Source: a virus. Taken from it: a DNA stretch of 20,217 nt. The notes below the pieces were generated by a model. That model had not been told where the DNA came from. It ran no database searches and saw only the letters and a program-made list of their open reading frames with translations. The stretch's first letter is position 1. The number at the start of each line of letters is the position of its first letter. The DNA is taken from the IMG/VR virus record IMGVR_UViG_3300021962_000835, positions 1 through 20,217 of that record; one strand, written 5' to 3'. Below are positions 5,804 to 13,345 of the stretch, piece after piece. The position numbers and the translations under genes were made by a program.

Positions 5804-7019
5804 ACCGCAAAGACAAGTCTTATCTAGCAACAAAAGATTTAGAGTTCTAATTACAGGAAGAAGATTTGGTAAGACTCATCTATGTATGATGGAGTTATTA
5901 CGCAAAGGTAGAGATAATCCTAATGGTAAAATCTTTTATGTAAGTCCTACTTACCGAATGTCTAAAGAGATCATGTGGAAGAATCTCAAGAAGGTAGTTA
6001 AGAAATTAAGATGGGATAAATACATTAACGAAACTGAACTAACTATTGTACTTAAAAACAACTGTCAGATTAGCTTAAAAGGTGCAGATAAAAGTCCTGA
6101 TAATTTACGAGGTGTAGGTCTTAACTTCCTTGTCTTAGATGAGTTTGCAGATATACCTGAAGAAGCATGGAACGAAGTATTGCGTCCTACTATTTCAGAT
6201 AAGCATGTACAAGGTTCTGTTCTATTTGTGGGTACTCCTAAGGGTGTAGGTAATTGGTCATATGATATGTTTCAAAAAGGAAAGTCAGATGATCCTGAAT
6301 GGCAATCATGGAAGTTCACAACGATAGAAGGGGGTCAAGTAGAAACACATGAGATAGAACAAGCTAAAAAAGATTTAGATGAGAGATCATTTAAACAAGA
6401 ATACTTAGCTAGTTTTGAAACTTATGCTGGTGTTGTTTATTATAACTTTGACAGAGAGTATAATGTTAAACCTTGTAAGTATGATCCTGAAGCAGTCATT
6501 CACTTGGGACTAGATTTTAATATTGATCCCATGTCGGCTTGTTTATTTCATTTAAAGAATAATATTGCTCAATTCTTTGATGAAATTGTTATTTATTCTA
6601 GCAATACTGATGAATTTATTGAAGAATTATTAAGAAGATACCCTAAAAATAAGATTATTGTTTATCCTGATCCAGCTAGTAGGCAAAGAAAAACTTCGGC
6701 GGGGGGTAGAACTGATTTAACTATCTTGCAAAATGCTGGACTTAGTGTTAAATGTAAAAATACTCATGCTTTAGTCCGAGATCGGATCAACTCAGTTAAT
6801 TCAAGATTGAAAAATTTTGATGGTACTAGAAATGTATTAATTGATCCTTCTTGCAAAAACCTTATAAATAGTTTAACGAAACAAATGTATAAAGAAGGTA
6901 CAAATATACCTGAGAAAAATGGATACGATCATATGAGTGATGCACTTGGATACGCATTAGAATATCTGTTCCCTATTTCAAGTAATTTACCACCTTCACA
7001 ACCTAAGAGATTTAGCTAA
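5769..7019 (+). CDS. terL: Terminase large subunit
   Basis: A 416 aa packaging motor. ATPase domain: Walker A TGRRFGKT (29-36), Walker B LVLDEFAD (121-128) with catalytic glutamate E125, and coupling motif VGTPKG (154-159). Nuclease domain (RNase H-like): GLDFNIDP (247-254) with the first acidic residue D249, YPDPAS (about 300) and YDHMSDALGY (386-395) with the C-terminal acidic residues. The enzyme cuts concatemeric phage DNA and pumps it into the prohead through the portal, with ATP hydrolysis. The ATG at 5769 overlaps the methyltransferase by 35 bases; in-frame TTG (5784) or GTG (5790) starts would reduce that overlap and cannot be excluded. The stop shares one base with the portal start. 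Confidence 0.95.
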   Translation: MQKIGLKVPLSEPQRQVLSSNKRFRVLITGRRFGKTHLCMMELLRKGRDNPNGKIFYVSPTYRMSKEIMWKNLKKVVKKLRWDKYINETELTIVLKNNCQISLKGADKSPDNLRGVGLNFLVLDEFADIPEEAWNEVLRPTISDKHVQGSVLFVGTPKGVGNWSYDMFQKGKSDDPEWQSWKFTTIEGGQVETHEIEQAKKDLDERSFKQEYLASFETYAGVVYYNFDREYNVKPCKYDPEAVIHLGLDFNIDPMSACLFHLKNNIAQFFDEIVIYSSNTDEFIEELLRRYPKNKIIVYPDPASRQRKTSAGGRTDLTILQNAGLSVKCKNTHALVRDRINSVNSRLKNFDGTRNVLIDPSCKNLINSLTKQMYKEGTNIPEKNGYDHMSDALGYALEYLFPISSNLPPSQPKRFS

Positions 7020-8416
7020 TGGCATATTCAAGAAAAGAAATTTTACAACAACATGAGCATTACACAGCTTATTCAAATAAATGGCAATATTATATTCGTT
7101 CTTTTTTAGGTGGAGAAGAATATAAAGATGGAAGATATTTACAGGAATATAATTTAGAATTAGAAAACGAATTTAATAAAAGAATAACTTATACTCCTCT
7201 TGATAATCATTGTAGAAATATAGTTCATATCTACGCATCATTTTTATTTAGAAATAAACCAACAAGACAATTTGGAAGTTTAGAAGATGATCAAACTATT
7301 CCAATGTTTTTAGATGACGCAGATTTAGAAGGTAGAGCATACACAGCTTTGTTAAGAGAAATGCAAACTTATGCTTCTGTATATGGTCATTGTTGGGCAA
7401 TATTAGATAAACCAAATTCAAATGCACAAACAAGAGCAGAAGAACTTAATCAAGAAATAAGACCTTATCTAAATATATTCACACCTGAAAATGTTATTGA
7501 TTGGTCATATTCAAGAGCAACATCAGGCAAATACTATTTAGATTATTTAAAAGTTAGAGAATATACTGATAGTAGAAAAGAAATTTATAGATTGTGGTTT
7601 AATGATAAAATTGATGTAGTTGAATTATCTAAAATTGGTGCAAGTGATCCTGTATTAATTGAATCTCAAGAAAATGTTTTAGGACAAATACCAGCAGTTA
7701 TTTTATACAATCAAAGAAGTCATATGAGAGGAATTGGTGTATCTGATTTAACTGATATAGCTGATTTACAAAAAGCAATTTACAATGAACATTCTGAGAT
7801 TGAACAATTAATTAGATTATCTAACCACCCTAGCTTAGTGAAAACAAGAGATGTTGATGCTTCTGCTGGTGCTGGTGCAATTATAGAAATGCCTGATAAT
7901 ATGGATACTAATTTAAAACCATATTTATTACAGCCAAGCGGAACTAATATTGATTCAATTTTAAAAACAATTGATATGAAAGTAGATGCTATCAATAGAC
8001 TATCTCATGTAGGTGCAGTTAGAAGTACATCAGAAACAGTTGCGTCAGGAATAGCTTTAAGAACTGAGTTTCAATTATTAAATGCTAGACTTGCAGAAAA
8101 AGCAAATTTACTTCAATTGTTTGAAGAACAAATTTGGAGATTATATGCATTGTGGCAAGATAATGTTTTTGATGGAGAAATTATGTATCCTGAATCTTTT
8201 GATTTAAGAGATTGGGCAACTGACTTAGAATTACTACAACAAGCTAAAGCATCTAATATTAAATCTGATACTTTTGTTAAAGAACTTGATAAACAAATTG
8301 CTAGAACCGTTATTGAAGATGATGAAGTATTGGCAGTAATAGATGATGAAATAAATCAAACAACAACAAGGTTAGGCGAGTTTCCAATTAGACCAATTGA
8401 AACACCTACGATTTAA
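7019..8416 (+). CDS. Portal protein
   Basis: A 465 aa portal, forming the dodecameric channel at one capsid vertex through which DNA enters and leaves and to which TerL docks. Support comes from position directly after TerL and before a minor head protein, from length, and from features such as an N-terminal HYTAYSNKWQYYIRSFLGG, the segment DNHCRNIVHIYASFLFRNKP, the strand YGHCWAILDKP, and a long helical part (DLTDIADLQKAIYNEHSEIE) followed by acidic C-terminal helices. The type resembles SPP1 gp6-like/DUF4055-like portals. It starts with TAATG overlap with terL (7017-7021). Confidence 0.88.
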   Translation: MAYSRKEILQQHEHYTAYSNKWQYYIRSFLGGEEYKDGRYLQEYNLELENEFNKRITYTPLDNHCRNIVHIYASFLFRNKPTRQFGSLEDDQTIPMFLDDADLEGRAYTALLREMQTYASVYGHCWAILDKPNSNAQTRAEELNQEIRPYLNIFTPENVIDWSYSRATSGKYYLDYLKVREYTDSRKEIYRLWFNDKIDVVELSKIGASDPVLIESQENVLGQIPAVILYNQRSHMRGIGVSDLTDIADLQKAIYNEHSEIEQLIRLSNHPSLVKTRDVDASAGAGAIIEMPDNMDTNLKPYLLQPSGTNIDSILKTIDMKVDAINRLSHVGAVRSTSETVASGIALRTEFQLLNARLAEKANLLQLFEEQIWRLYALWQDNVFDGEIMYPESFDLRDWATDLELLQQAKASNIKSDTFVKELDKQIARTVIEDDEVLAVIDDEINQTTTRLGEFPIRPIETPTI

Positions 8417-8418
8417 TC

Positions 8419-9369
8419 GTGGCTAAAGATTTATTAAAAGAACTTCAAGCATTAAGGGCTGAGGCATTAACTTCATTAGAAGATAAACAACAAGAACTTT
8501 TAATTAAAGCATTACAAAGATTAGAAGCAGATGTTGTTGCTCAAGTTTCTAAATTGCCTGATAGTAATGGTATGCTTTTTAATACCAGATTAGCTATTGA
8601 AATAAGACCAAAATTAAAACAAGCAATTGAACAATTATATTTAACTCCAGTACAATCATTTATTGATGACTATGATCAAATAGCTAGTAACATAATTGCA
8701 ACTTATGGAAAGCTACCCATTCCATCTGAGTTTAAACAAATAACAGAAATAGATTTAACTGTAATACAACAATTAAAAAGAGTTGCATTTTCACAATTTC
8801 AAAATTTGGGGAACGAATTTATAGATACATTGGCTAGTGAAGTCTATCAATCAACTTTAGTTGGGAGACCAGTTAGAGATATGATTCAAACTATAAGAAG
8901 TAAAATTAATGGTATCTATCAACAATCAGATTCAAAAAAAGCACAAGAGTTAGTTAATTATATAGCTAACAATCCTAATGGTGCTGAAGTAGATACAGCA
9001 GTTTCTCAACTACAAACTATTTATGGCAGAGATAGATTAGGAGATAATTTAAACAGATATGCTACACAAATAGTACAAGATGCAATTATGGGTTTTGATG
9101 GTCAATTTGCCAAGTATAGAGCAGATGAAGTAGGATTAACCTCATATGTATATTTTGGTAGTTTAGTTAGAGATAGTAGAGATTTTTGTGTAGAAAATGC
9201 TGGAAAGATTTTTACAGAAGAAGAAATTAGAGATATTTGGGCTAATACGACTTGGCAAGGAAAAGCACAAGGCGACCCATTTGTTGTTAGAGGTGGTTAT
9301 AACTGTCGCCACAGCTTTCAACCTATCAATCCAAATTGGGTAGATGAATTAGGAAACTACATAATTTAG
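8419..9369 (+). CDS. Minor head protein (SPP1 gp7/Mu F-like)
   Basis: A 316 aa head morphogenesis protein. The N-terminal two thirds are long charged helices; the C-terminus carries the characteristic LVRDSRDFC motif (about 252-260), then 'GKIFTEEEIRDIW-N' and VRGGYNCRHSFQPI (about 291-304), the conserved cysteine/histidine end of the phage Mu gpF/SPP1 gp7 family. Such proteins bind the portal and are packed at low copy inside the head. The start is GTG at 8419, two bases after the portal stop; the next in-frame ATG is about 50 codons later, so translational coupling with a GTG start is the best fit. Confidence 0.85.
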   Translation: MAKDLLKELQALRAEALTSLEDKQQELLIKALQRLEADVVAQVSKLPDSNGMLFNTRLAIEIRPKLKQAIEQLYLTPVQSFIDDYDQIASNIIATYGKLPIPSEFKQITEIDLTVIQQLKRVAFSQFQNLGNEFIDTLASEVYQSTLVGRPVRDMIQTIRSKINGIYQQSDSKKAQELVNYIANNPNGAEVDTAVSQLQTIYGRDRLGDNLNRYATQIVQDAIMGFDGQFAKYRADEVGLTSYVYFGSLVRDSRDFCVENAGKIFTEEEIRDIWANTTWQGKAQGDPFVVRGGYNCRHSFQPINPNWVDELGNYII

Positions 9370-9395
9370 ATTGACAATAATGACAGTTAAAATTA

Positions 9396-9401
9396 AAGGA
9401 G
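9396..9401 (+). promoter_or_regulatory. Strong Shine-Dalgarno fixing the scaffold start
   Basis: AAGGAG five bases before the ATG at 9407. It selects that ATG over the upstream in-frame TTG at 9371 and is one of the strongest ribosome binding sites in the window, as expected for an abundant scaffold protein. Confidence 0.65.
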
Positions 9402-9406
9402 TAAAT

Positions 9407-10141
9407 ATGGACGAGAAAAATAACTCGGTAGAGCAAACACAAGCTACTGAAAATAATGTGGACAAAGCAACTACTGTTTCTAATGAAGCAGAAGCAAAAG
9501 CAGAAACTAAAGCATTTACTGAAGATCAAGTAGAGGCAATAGTTCAAAGAAGATTAGAGAGATATAAAAAAACTGTATCATCTAAACTTGATGGACTAGA
9601 TTTAGAAGAAGCTAAAAAACTTCTTGAAGAAAAGAAACAGAAAGAGCAAGAACTCGCTTTACAAAGAGGCGAATTTGATAAAGTTTTAAAAGAAACAGTA
9701 TCAAAAAAAGATATGAAAATATCTGCTTTGGAATCTGAGTTACAGAAGATTAGGATTGACGAAACATTAATCAATACTGCTTCTCAACTTAAAGCAATTA
9801 ATCCTAATGAGGTTAAAGCCTTATTAAGAAGTAATGTGAAGTTAAATGACTCAGGTAATGTTGAGGTAGTTTCTGAAAATGGAACACCAAGATACAATGA
9901 AAAAGGCGAATTAATGAGTGTGAACGAGTTGGTTGCTGAGTATCTAAATAACAATCCTCATCATTTGAGTGCTACTCCAAAAGGTAGTGGTAGTCAGAGT
10001 GGGATTGGTGGCAATACACTAAAGCCGTTTAATATAGCTGATTTGGATTTGTCAAAAGCTGAAGATCGTAAGATTTATGCTGATTTCAAAAAACAAAGAG
10101 AGCAAGGTGGGTTGAAGGCAAAACTAACAATTAACAACTAA
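9407..10141 (+). CDS. Scaffold protein
   Basis: A 244 aa protein with an acidic, Glu/Thr/Ala-rich disordered start, a central predicted coiled coil (from AIVQRRLERYKKT through repeated EEAKKLLEEKKQKEQE and KDMKISALESELQKIR) and a C-terminal region with Gly/Ser linker (GSGSQSGIGG) and a basic tail. Position immediately before the major capsid gene, high charge and coiled coil are typical of capsid scaffolds such as SPP1 gp11. It would direct capsid assembly inside the prohead and then leave. The start is set at 9407 by the AAGGAG ribosome binding site; the in-frame TTG at 9371 would add 12 residues without one. No protease domain is fused to it. Confidence 0.85.
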   Translation: MDEKNNSVEQTQATENNVDKATTVSNEAEAKAETKAFTEDQVEAIVQRRLERYKKTVSSKLDGLDLEEAKKLLEEKKQKEQELALQRGEFDKVLKETVSKKDMKISALESELQKIRIDETLINTASQLKAINPNEVKALLRSNVKLNDSGNVEVVSENGTPRYNEKGELMSVNELVAEYLNNNPHHLSATPKGSGSQSGIGGNTLKPFNIADLDLSKAEDRKIYADFKKQREQGGLKAKLTINN

Positions 10142-10158
10142 CCTAAAAGGACAAAACT

Positions 10159-11004
10159 ATGGCAAACGAAACAACAAGTTCAACACTAAGTGAACTGTAC
10201 ACAGAGGTCATTCAAGAAGCGATATTTACATTTCAAGAAACTTCTGTAATGAAACCAGTTGTAACTACTTACAGCATAACTGGACAAGGAAAACAAATAG
10301 CAGTACCAGTATATCCAGCTATTTCTGCATCAGCAATCGCAGAAGGAACTGACTTATCTAATACTGCTGTAAACCCAACTGAAGCACTTATCACAGCTAG
10401 CGAGGTAGGAATTATGACTACACTTTCGGATCTTGCTAGAGATTCTGCATCTAGAAATGTAGCATCTGACATTGGTAAGCTATTCGGTGAAGCAATCGCT
10501 AAAAAAGTTGACTCTGATTTAGTAGCTTTATTTAGTTCATTCTCTAGCGACATTGGTTCTGCTGGAACTGAATTAACTGCTGAATTACTATTCAAAGCAC
10601 AAGCAACTTTAAGAGCATTGAATGTACCAGCACCTTACTATGGTGTATTCAATCCTAAAGCTGTATTCAACTTGAAGAAAACTTTAACTCAAGCTGGTTA
10701 CAACACATCTGCTAGTTCAATTTCTGATATTGGAAATGAAGCATTAAGAAACGGATATGTTGGCAGAATTGCTGGTATTGATGTATTTGAAAATGCAAAC
10801 ATTTCTATTGACGCATATGATGATTCAATCGGTGGTGTATTCCACCCAATCTCATTGGGTCTAGCTATGAAAGCTGACTTCAAAATTGAAACTCAGAGAG
10901 ATGCTTCTTTAAGAGGTACTGAAATTGTAGCTACTGTAACTTACGGAACAGGTGTAGTTAAAAATAACTATGGTGTTGCAATTACTACTGACTCTGCATT
11001 TTAA
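10159..11004 (+). CDS. Major capsid protein
   Basis: A 281 aa shell protein, probably HK97-fold. It follows the scaffold and is followed by a strong hairpin, the usual setting. Features include an N-terminal helix (LYTEVIQEAIFTFQE), a strand pair around GQGKQIAVPVYP, an 'ASEVGIMTTLSDLARDSA' segment, a long spine-like helix SDIGKLFGEAIAKKVDSDLV, PAPYYGVFNPKAVFNL, and IAGIDVFENANI before the C-terminal strands ending VVKNNYGVAITTDS. The order 'VPVY...EG-D...T-V...T-SDLA' resembles N4 gp56/P22-like capsid families. C-ending codons such as ATC, GAC and TTC are more frequent here than in neighbouring genes, fitting high expression. AAAAGGA lies about seven bases upstream of the ATG. Confidence 0.9.
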   Translation: MANETTSSTLSELYTEVIQEAIFTFQETSVMKPVVTTYSITGQGKQIAVPVYPAISASAIAEGTDLSNTAVNPTEALITASEVGIMTTLSDLARDSASRNVASDIGKLFGEAIAKKVDSDLVALFSSFSSDIGSAGTELTAELLFKAQATLRALNVPAPYYGVFNPKAVFNLKKTLTQAGYNTSASSISDIGNEALRNGYVGRIAGIDVFENANISIDAYDDSIGGVFHPISLGLAMKADFKIETQRDASLRGTEIVATVTYGTGVVKNNYGVAITTDSAF

Positions 11005-11018
11005 TTAATGCTAATAAT

Positions 11019-11040
11019 GGTGGGGAGTAAAATCCCCACC
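11019..11040 (+). terminator. GC-rich hairpin after the capsid gene
   Basis: Perfect eight-base-pair stem GGTGGGGA/TCCCCACC around a six-base loop GTAAAA, in the 53-base gap between the capsid stop and the next start. It is the most GC-rich structure in an otherwise AT-rich window. No run of T follows it, so it is more likely an attenuating terminator, or an RNA-stabilising or processing hairpin protecting the abundant capsid message, than a complete intrinsic terminator. Confidence 0.65.
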
Positions 11041-11057
11041 TACAAATAGGATTTAAC

Positions 11058-11522
11058 ATGGCTAATTTTTCTACTGATGCAAATTTAACATTTTACCAAC
11101 CTGATATTTTAAGTTTTGGTATAGCAAGTTTTACAACACCTAACGATTACCACGCACAAGCTAGACTAGATATTGAACGAGATTTAAGAATTAAATGGTT
11201 TCCAGTTTATCAAAGAAATGTACAAGAAGATATTAGTGTTCTTGATTCTATTGAAATGGACGGAACTAAATTAACAGATTCACAATGGAGAAGATGCTCA
11301 GTTTATAAAGTGATAGCTGATTATGCTTGTCCATTACTTACTAAATTTAATAGTGCTGATAACCTAGACAGATTTCAAGTAATGATGAATCATTATAAAG
11401 TTTTATATGAAAAAGAATTTACTGATATTTTAAGAGATGGTGTTGAATATGATGATGACAGTTCAGGAACAGTAACCAATTCAGAAAAAGAAGCATATCA
11501 TAGATTAAGATTAATAAGATGA
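11058..11522 (+). CDS. Head-tail connector/head completion protein
   Basis: A 154 aa protein following the capsid gene, in the slot of head-completion adaptors (gp6-like, SPP1 gp15-like). It is mostly helical, with NDYHAQARLDIERDLRIKWF (about 30-49), WRRCSVYKVIADYACPLLTK (about 77-96) and a charged C-terminal helix (MMNHYKVLYEKEFTDILRDG). The all-helical layout and the order relative to the Mu G-like and tail terminator genes support a ring that bridges portal and tail. Specific homology is not visible. AGGA lies six bases before the ATG at 11058. The end overlaps the next gene by four bases (ATGA at 11519-11522). Confidence 0.65.
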   Translation: MANFSTDANLTFYQPDILSFGIASFTTPNDYHAQARLDIERDLRIKWFPVYQRNVQEDISVLDSIEMDGTKLTDSQWRRCSVYKVIADYACPLLTKFNSADNLDRFQVMMNHYKVLYEKEFTDILRDGVEYDDDSSGTVTNSEKEAYHRLRLIR

Positions 11523-11959
11523 AAATTACTGTTAGCGACAATGCTTTACAAGTTGCTAAAAACTTTGAAAAACAAGTTAGAGAACAACCATTAATAGTTA
11601 AAAAAGCATTAGGTAGAACTGCTGAATTTTTAATCTACTTAATTAAAACCAAAACACTTAAAGGTATTGATGCTGATGGTAACGCATTTGTTCAATATAC
11701 TCCTGAATATAAAAAATTTAGAGAACAAGCTGGTAAGCAAGTAACTAAACCTGATCTATATTTTGAAGGAAATATGTTAGGCAATATAATCCAAAAATCT
11801 TATCCTAAATATGCAGAAATATTTTTTGCTAGTAAATTTCAAAATACTAAAGCATTGGGTAACCAAAAGAAAAGAAAATTCTTTGCTATTGGCAATAGAG
11901 ATGTTAATTCAATAATGAATGTATTTAAAAAGGAATTTTTTAATTTAAGCAAAATATGA
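11519..11959 (+). CDS. Neck/tail completion protein (HK97 gp10/Mu G-like)
   Basis: A 146 aa protein of the virion-morphogenesis type. An N-terminal helix (LQVAKNFEKQVREQP) leads to a long helix with ALGRTAEFLIYLIKTKT, then GNAFVQYTPEYKKFREQAGK (about 54-73), PDLYFEGNMLGNII (about 78-91) and a C-terminal NQKKRKFFAIGNRD segment. The sequence 'G--F--YTPEYKKFR' followed by 'PDL---GNML' and 'KRKFFAI' is the pattern of HK97 gp10/Mu gpG-like neck proteins that complete the tail end or head joint. It overlaps the flanking genes by four bases on each side, indicating coupled translation. Confidence 0.72.
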   Translation: MKITVSDNALQVAKNFEKQVREQPLIVKKALGRTAEFLIYLIKTKTLKGIDADGNAFVQYTPEYKKFREQAGKQVTKPDLYFEGNMLGNIIQKSYPKYAEIFFASKFQNTKALGNQKKRKFFAIGNRDVNSIMNVFKKEFFNLSKI

Positions 11960-12396
11960 GCAAAAGAGAATCAATAGCTAATAATATTATAACTGTTTTA
12001 GATGCAGTTACATCTCCTATTGAACTTAAAAAGATTACTAGAGAACCATTTTCAGTTGATGAATTATCTGAACAACAATATCCAGCAGTATTTATTCAAT
12101 CAGGAAATGAAGTAAGAACAGATGAAACTATGACATCTACTACTGTTACAAGACAAGCTATTGCTGATTTTGTAATTGTAGGATTTGTCAAAGGCACAGA
12201 TACTAATATTGATACAAAGAGAAATGAACTTATCTCTACCATTGAAACCACACTAGAATCTGATAGAAGCAGAGGTGGATACGCAAAAAGAACCGAAATC
12301 GTAGAAGTTACTACTGATGAAGGTACTTTGTTTCCAATCGGTGGAATCAGGGTAGTGGTACGAGTTATGTATCAATATACTGCTGGAACACCTTAA
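11956..12396 (+). CDS. Tail terminator protein
   Basis: A 146 aa protein in the tail terminator slot (lambda U/SPP1 gp17-like). An N-terminal helix (SIANNIITVLDAV), a strand containing KKITREPFSVDELSEQQYPA and VFIQSG, a central ADFVIVGFVKG strand, a helix (KRNELISTIETTLESD) and the conserved-looking end EVTTDEGTLFPIGGIRVVVR VMY. The alternating beta-alpha-beta order and the 'TDEG---PIGG-RVVV-V-Y' ending are typical of this group, which caps the finished tail tube. It overlaps the previous gene as ATGA (11956-11959). Confidence 0.72.
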   Translation: MSKRESIANNIITVLDAVTSPIELKKITREPFSVDELSEQQYPAVFIQSGNEVRTDETMTSTTVTRQAIADFVIVGFVKGTDTNIDTKRNELISTIETTLESDRSRGGYAKRTEIVEVTTDEGTLFPIGGIRVVVRVMYQYTAGTP

Positions 12397-12418
12397 CAAC
12401 TAACAACGGAGAAACCAA

Positions 12419-12805
12419 ATGGCAACACATACAGGCTCAGAAGGTACTATCAAAATTGGAAATGATACTTTAGGAGAACTAAGATCATTTTCATTAGAGA
12501 GTACGGCTGAAACTATTGAAGATACATCAATGGGAGATACAAGCAGAACATACAAAGTAGGATTGAAAAGTTTTACTGGTACTGCTTCTATTTTTTTTGA
12601 TGAAACTGATACAGCACAAGGAAACTTAGATGCTGGTGCAGAAATAACTTTAAATGTATATCCAGAAGGTGCTTCAAGTGGCGATACTTACTACACAGGT
12701 AGTGCAATCGTTACTGGAAGAACAATCAATTCATCTTTTGATGGAATGGTTGAAATGGAAATATCATTTCAAGGAAATGGTGCATTAACTGAAAGCACAG
12801 TTTAA
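12419..12805 (+). CDS. Major tail tube protein
   Basis: A 128 aa beta-rich protein, immediately upstream of the tail assembly chaperone and tape measure, where the tail tube gene lies in siphoviruses. It begins HTGSEGTIKIGNDTLGELRS, then FSLESTAETIEDTSMGD, SRTYKVGLKSFTGTASIFFD, an EITLNVYPEG strand and a VEMEISFQGNGALTES end. 'A--IEDTSMGD...R-Y--GLK--TG-----D' is a recurrent phage tail-tube pattern. The subunit stacks into hexameric rings to form the DNA conduit. CGGAG lies upstream of the ATG. The absence of a sheath gene supports a siphovirus rather than a contractile tail. Confidence 0.85.
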   Translation: MATHTGSEGTIKIGNDTLGELRSFSLESTAETIEDTSMGDTSRTYKVGLKSFTGTASIFFDETDTAQGNLDAGAEITLNVYPEGASSGDTYYTGSAIVTGRTINSSFDGMVEMEISFQGNGALTESTV

Positions 12806-12827
12806 TTTATAAGGAGAAGGATAAAAC

Positions 12828-13163
12828 ATGAGTGTAATAGATAGAGTTAAAGAACATTTTGAATCACAAGGGGTTAAGAAGATTGAAGTTGCCGAGTGGG
12901 GCGAGGAAGGACAACCTCTAGTGATTTATTCAAAACCATTTAATCTTGGAGAAAAACGAGGATTATTTAAAAATGCAAAGAATGATGATTTAGGAGTTCT
13001 TGTAGATGTAATAGTTCTTAAAGCTAAAGATAAAGATGGTAATAAAATATTTAAGTTAGATGATAAATTAACTTTACTTAATTCAGCCGATCCTGAAGTT
13101 ATTGCTAGAGTAGCGCAACAGATGTTAAATAGTATAACTTATGAGGAAGCCGAAAAAAAGTAA
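12828..13163 (+). CDS. Tail assembly chaperone, zero-frame product (G-like)
   Basis: A 111 aa product located between tail tube and tape measure, the invariable place of siphophage tail assembly chaperones. It has a mixed alpha/beta body (IEVAEWGEEGQPLVIYSKPF, then ALFKNAKN-like and VLVDVIVLKAKDKDGNKIF) and a C-terminal helix (ADPEVIARVAQQMLNSITYE) ending EEAEKK. Translation ends at TAA 13161-13163 directly after the slippery heptamer, so a fraction of ribosomes should continue in the -1 frame. The chaperone would bind the tape measure protein and recruit tube subunits. AAGGAGAAGG at 12811-12820 is its ribosome binding site. Confidence 0.88.
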   Translation: MSVIDRVKEHFESQGVKKIEVAEWGEEGQPLVIYSKPFNLGEKRGLFKNAKNDDLGVLVDVIVLKAKDKDGNKIFKLDDKLTLLNSADPEVIARVAQQMLNSITYEEAEKK

Positions 13164-13345
13164 GAACTGACTCAGAGTTATTTTCTGTACTAGCTTTGGG
13201 ACATGAATTAAAAAAAAGTATGGAAGAAATATTATTAATGACTAATGAGGAATTTACTTATTGGATAGCTTATTTTAAGTTGAAGGCAGAAAAAGAGAAA
13301 ACTTATGGATCAACAGTTAAAAATTCGCCTAGACGCAATAGATAA
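12828..13345 (+). CDS. Tail assembly chaperone -1 frameshift product (GT-like)
   Basis: The joined product of the 111 aa zero-frame part plus 61 residues in the -1 frame (13160-13345), about 172 aa. The -1 frame is closed upstream by TGA at 13142-13144 and the zero frame by TAA at 13161-13163, so the switch must happen within about 19 bases, which contain A AAA AAG. The extension reads VRTDSELFSVLALGHELKKS, then 'MEEILLMTNEEFTYWIAYFK', and ends in a basic tail. 'ILLMT-EEF--WIAYF' is the usual T-domain pattern in phage chaperones. An independent start for the extension would be ATG 13220, which lacks a ribosome binding site. It overlaps the tape measure start by 41 bases. Confidence 0.88.
13154..13160 (+). 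promoter_or_regulatory. -1 ribosomal frameshift slippery site
   Basis: A AAA AAG in the zero frame (last base of GAA, then AAA, AAG), followed at once by the TAA stop. This is the dnaX-type heptamer. Slipping back one base pairs both lysine tRNAs with AAA and enters the T-like frame. An AGGAAG at 13144-13149 might act as a Shine-Dalgarno-like stimulator, although its spacing is shorter than in dnaX. I saw no convincing downstream stem. Confidence 0.85.

Noticed and set aside
9371-9399. TTGACA as a -35 promoter box before the scaffold gene
   Set aside because: At 17 bases downstream the hexamer is TAAAGG, not a -10 box, and the nearest TAAAAT is only 11 bases away. It is within an operon with a strong ribosome binding site; no promoter call is justified.
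13220-13345. Independent short gene starting at ATG 13220 in the -1 frame
   Set aside because: No Shine-Dalgarno precedes it and the frame is open back to 13145 with a slippery heptamer, so it is better explained as the frameshifted extension of the tail assembly chaperone.
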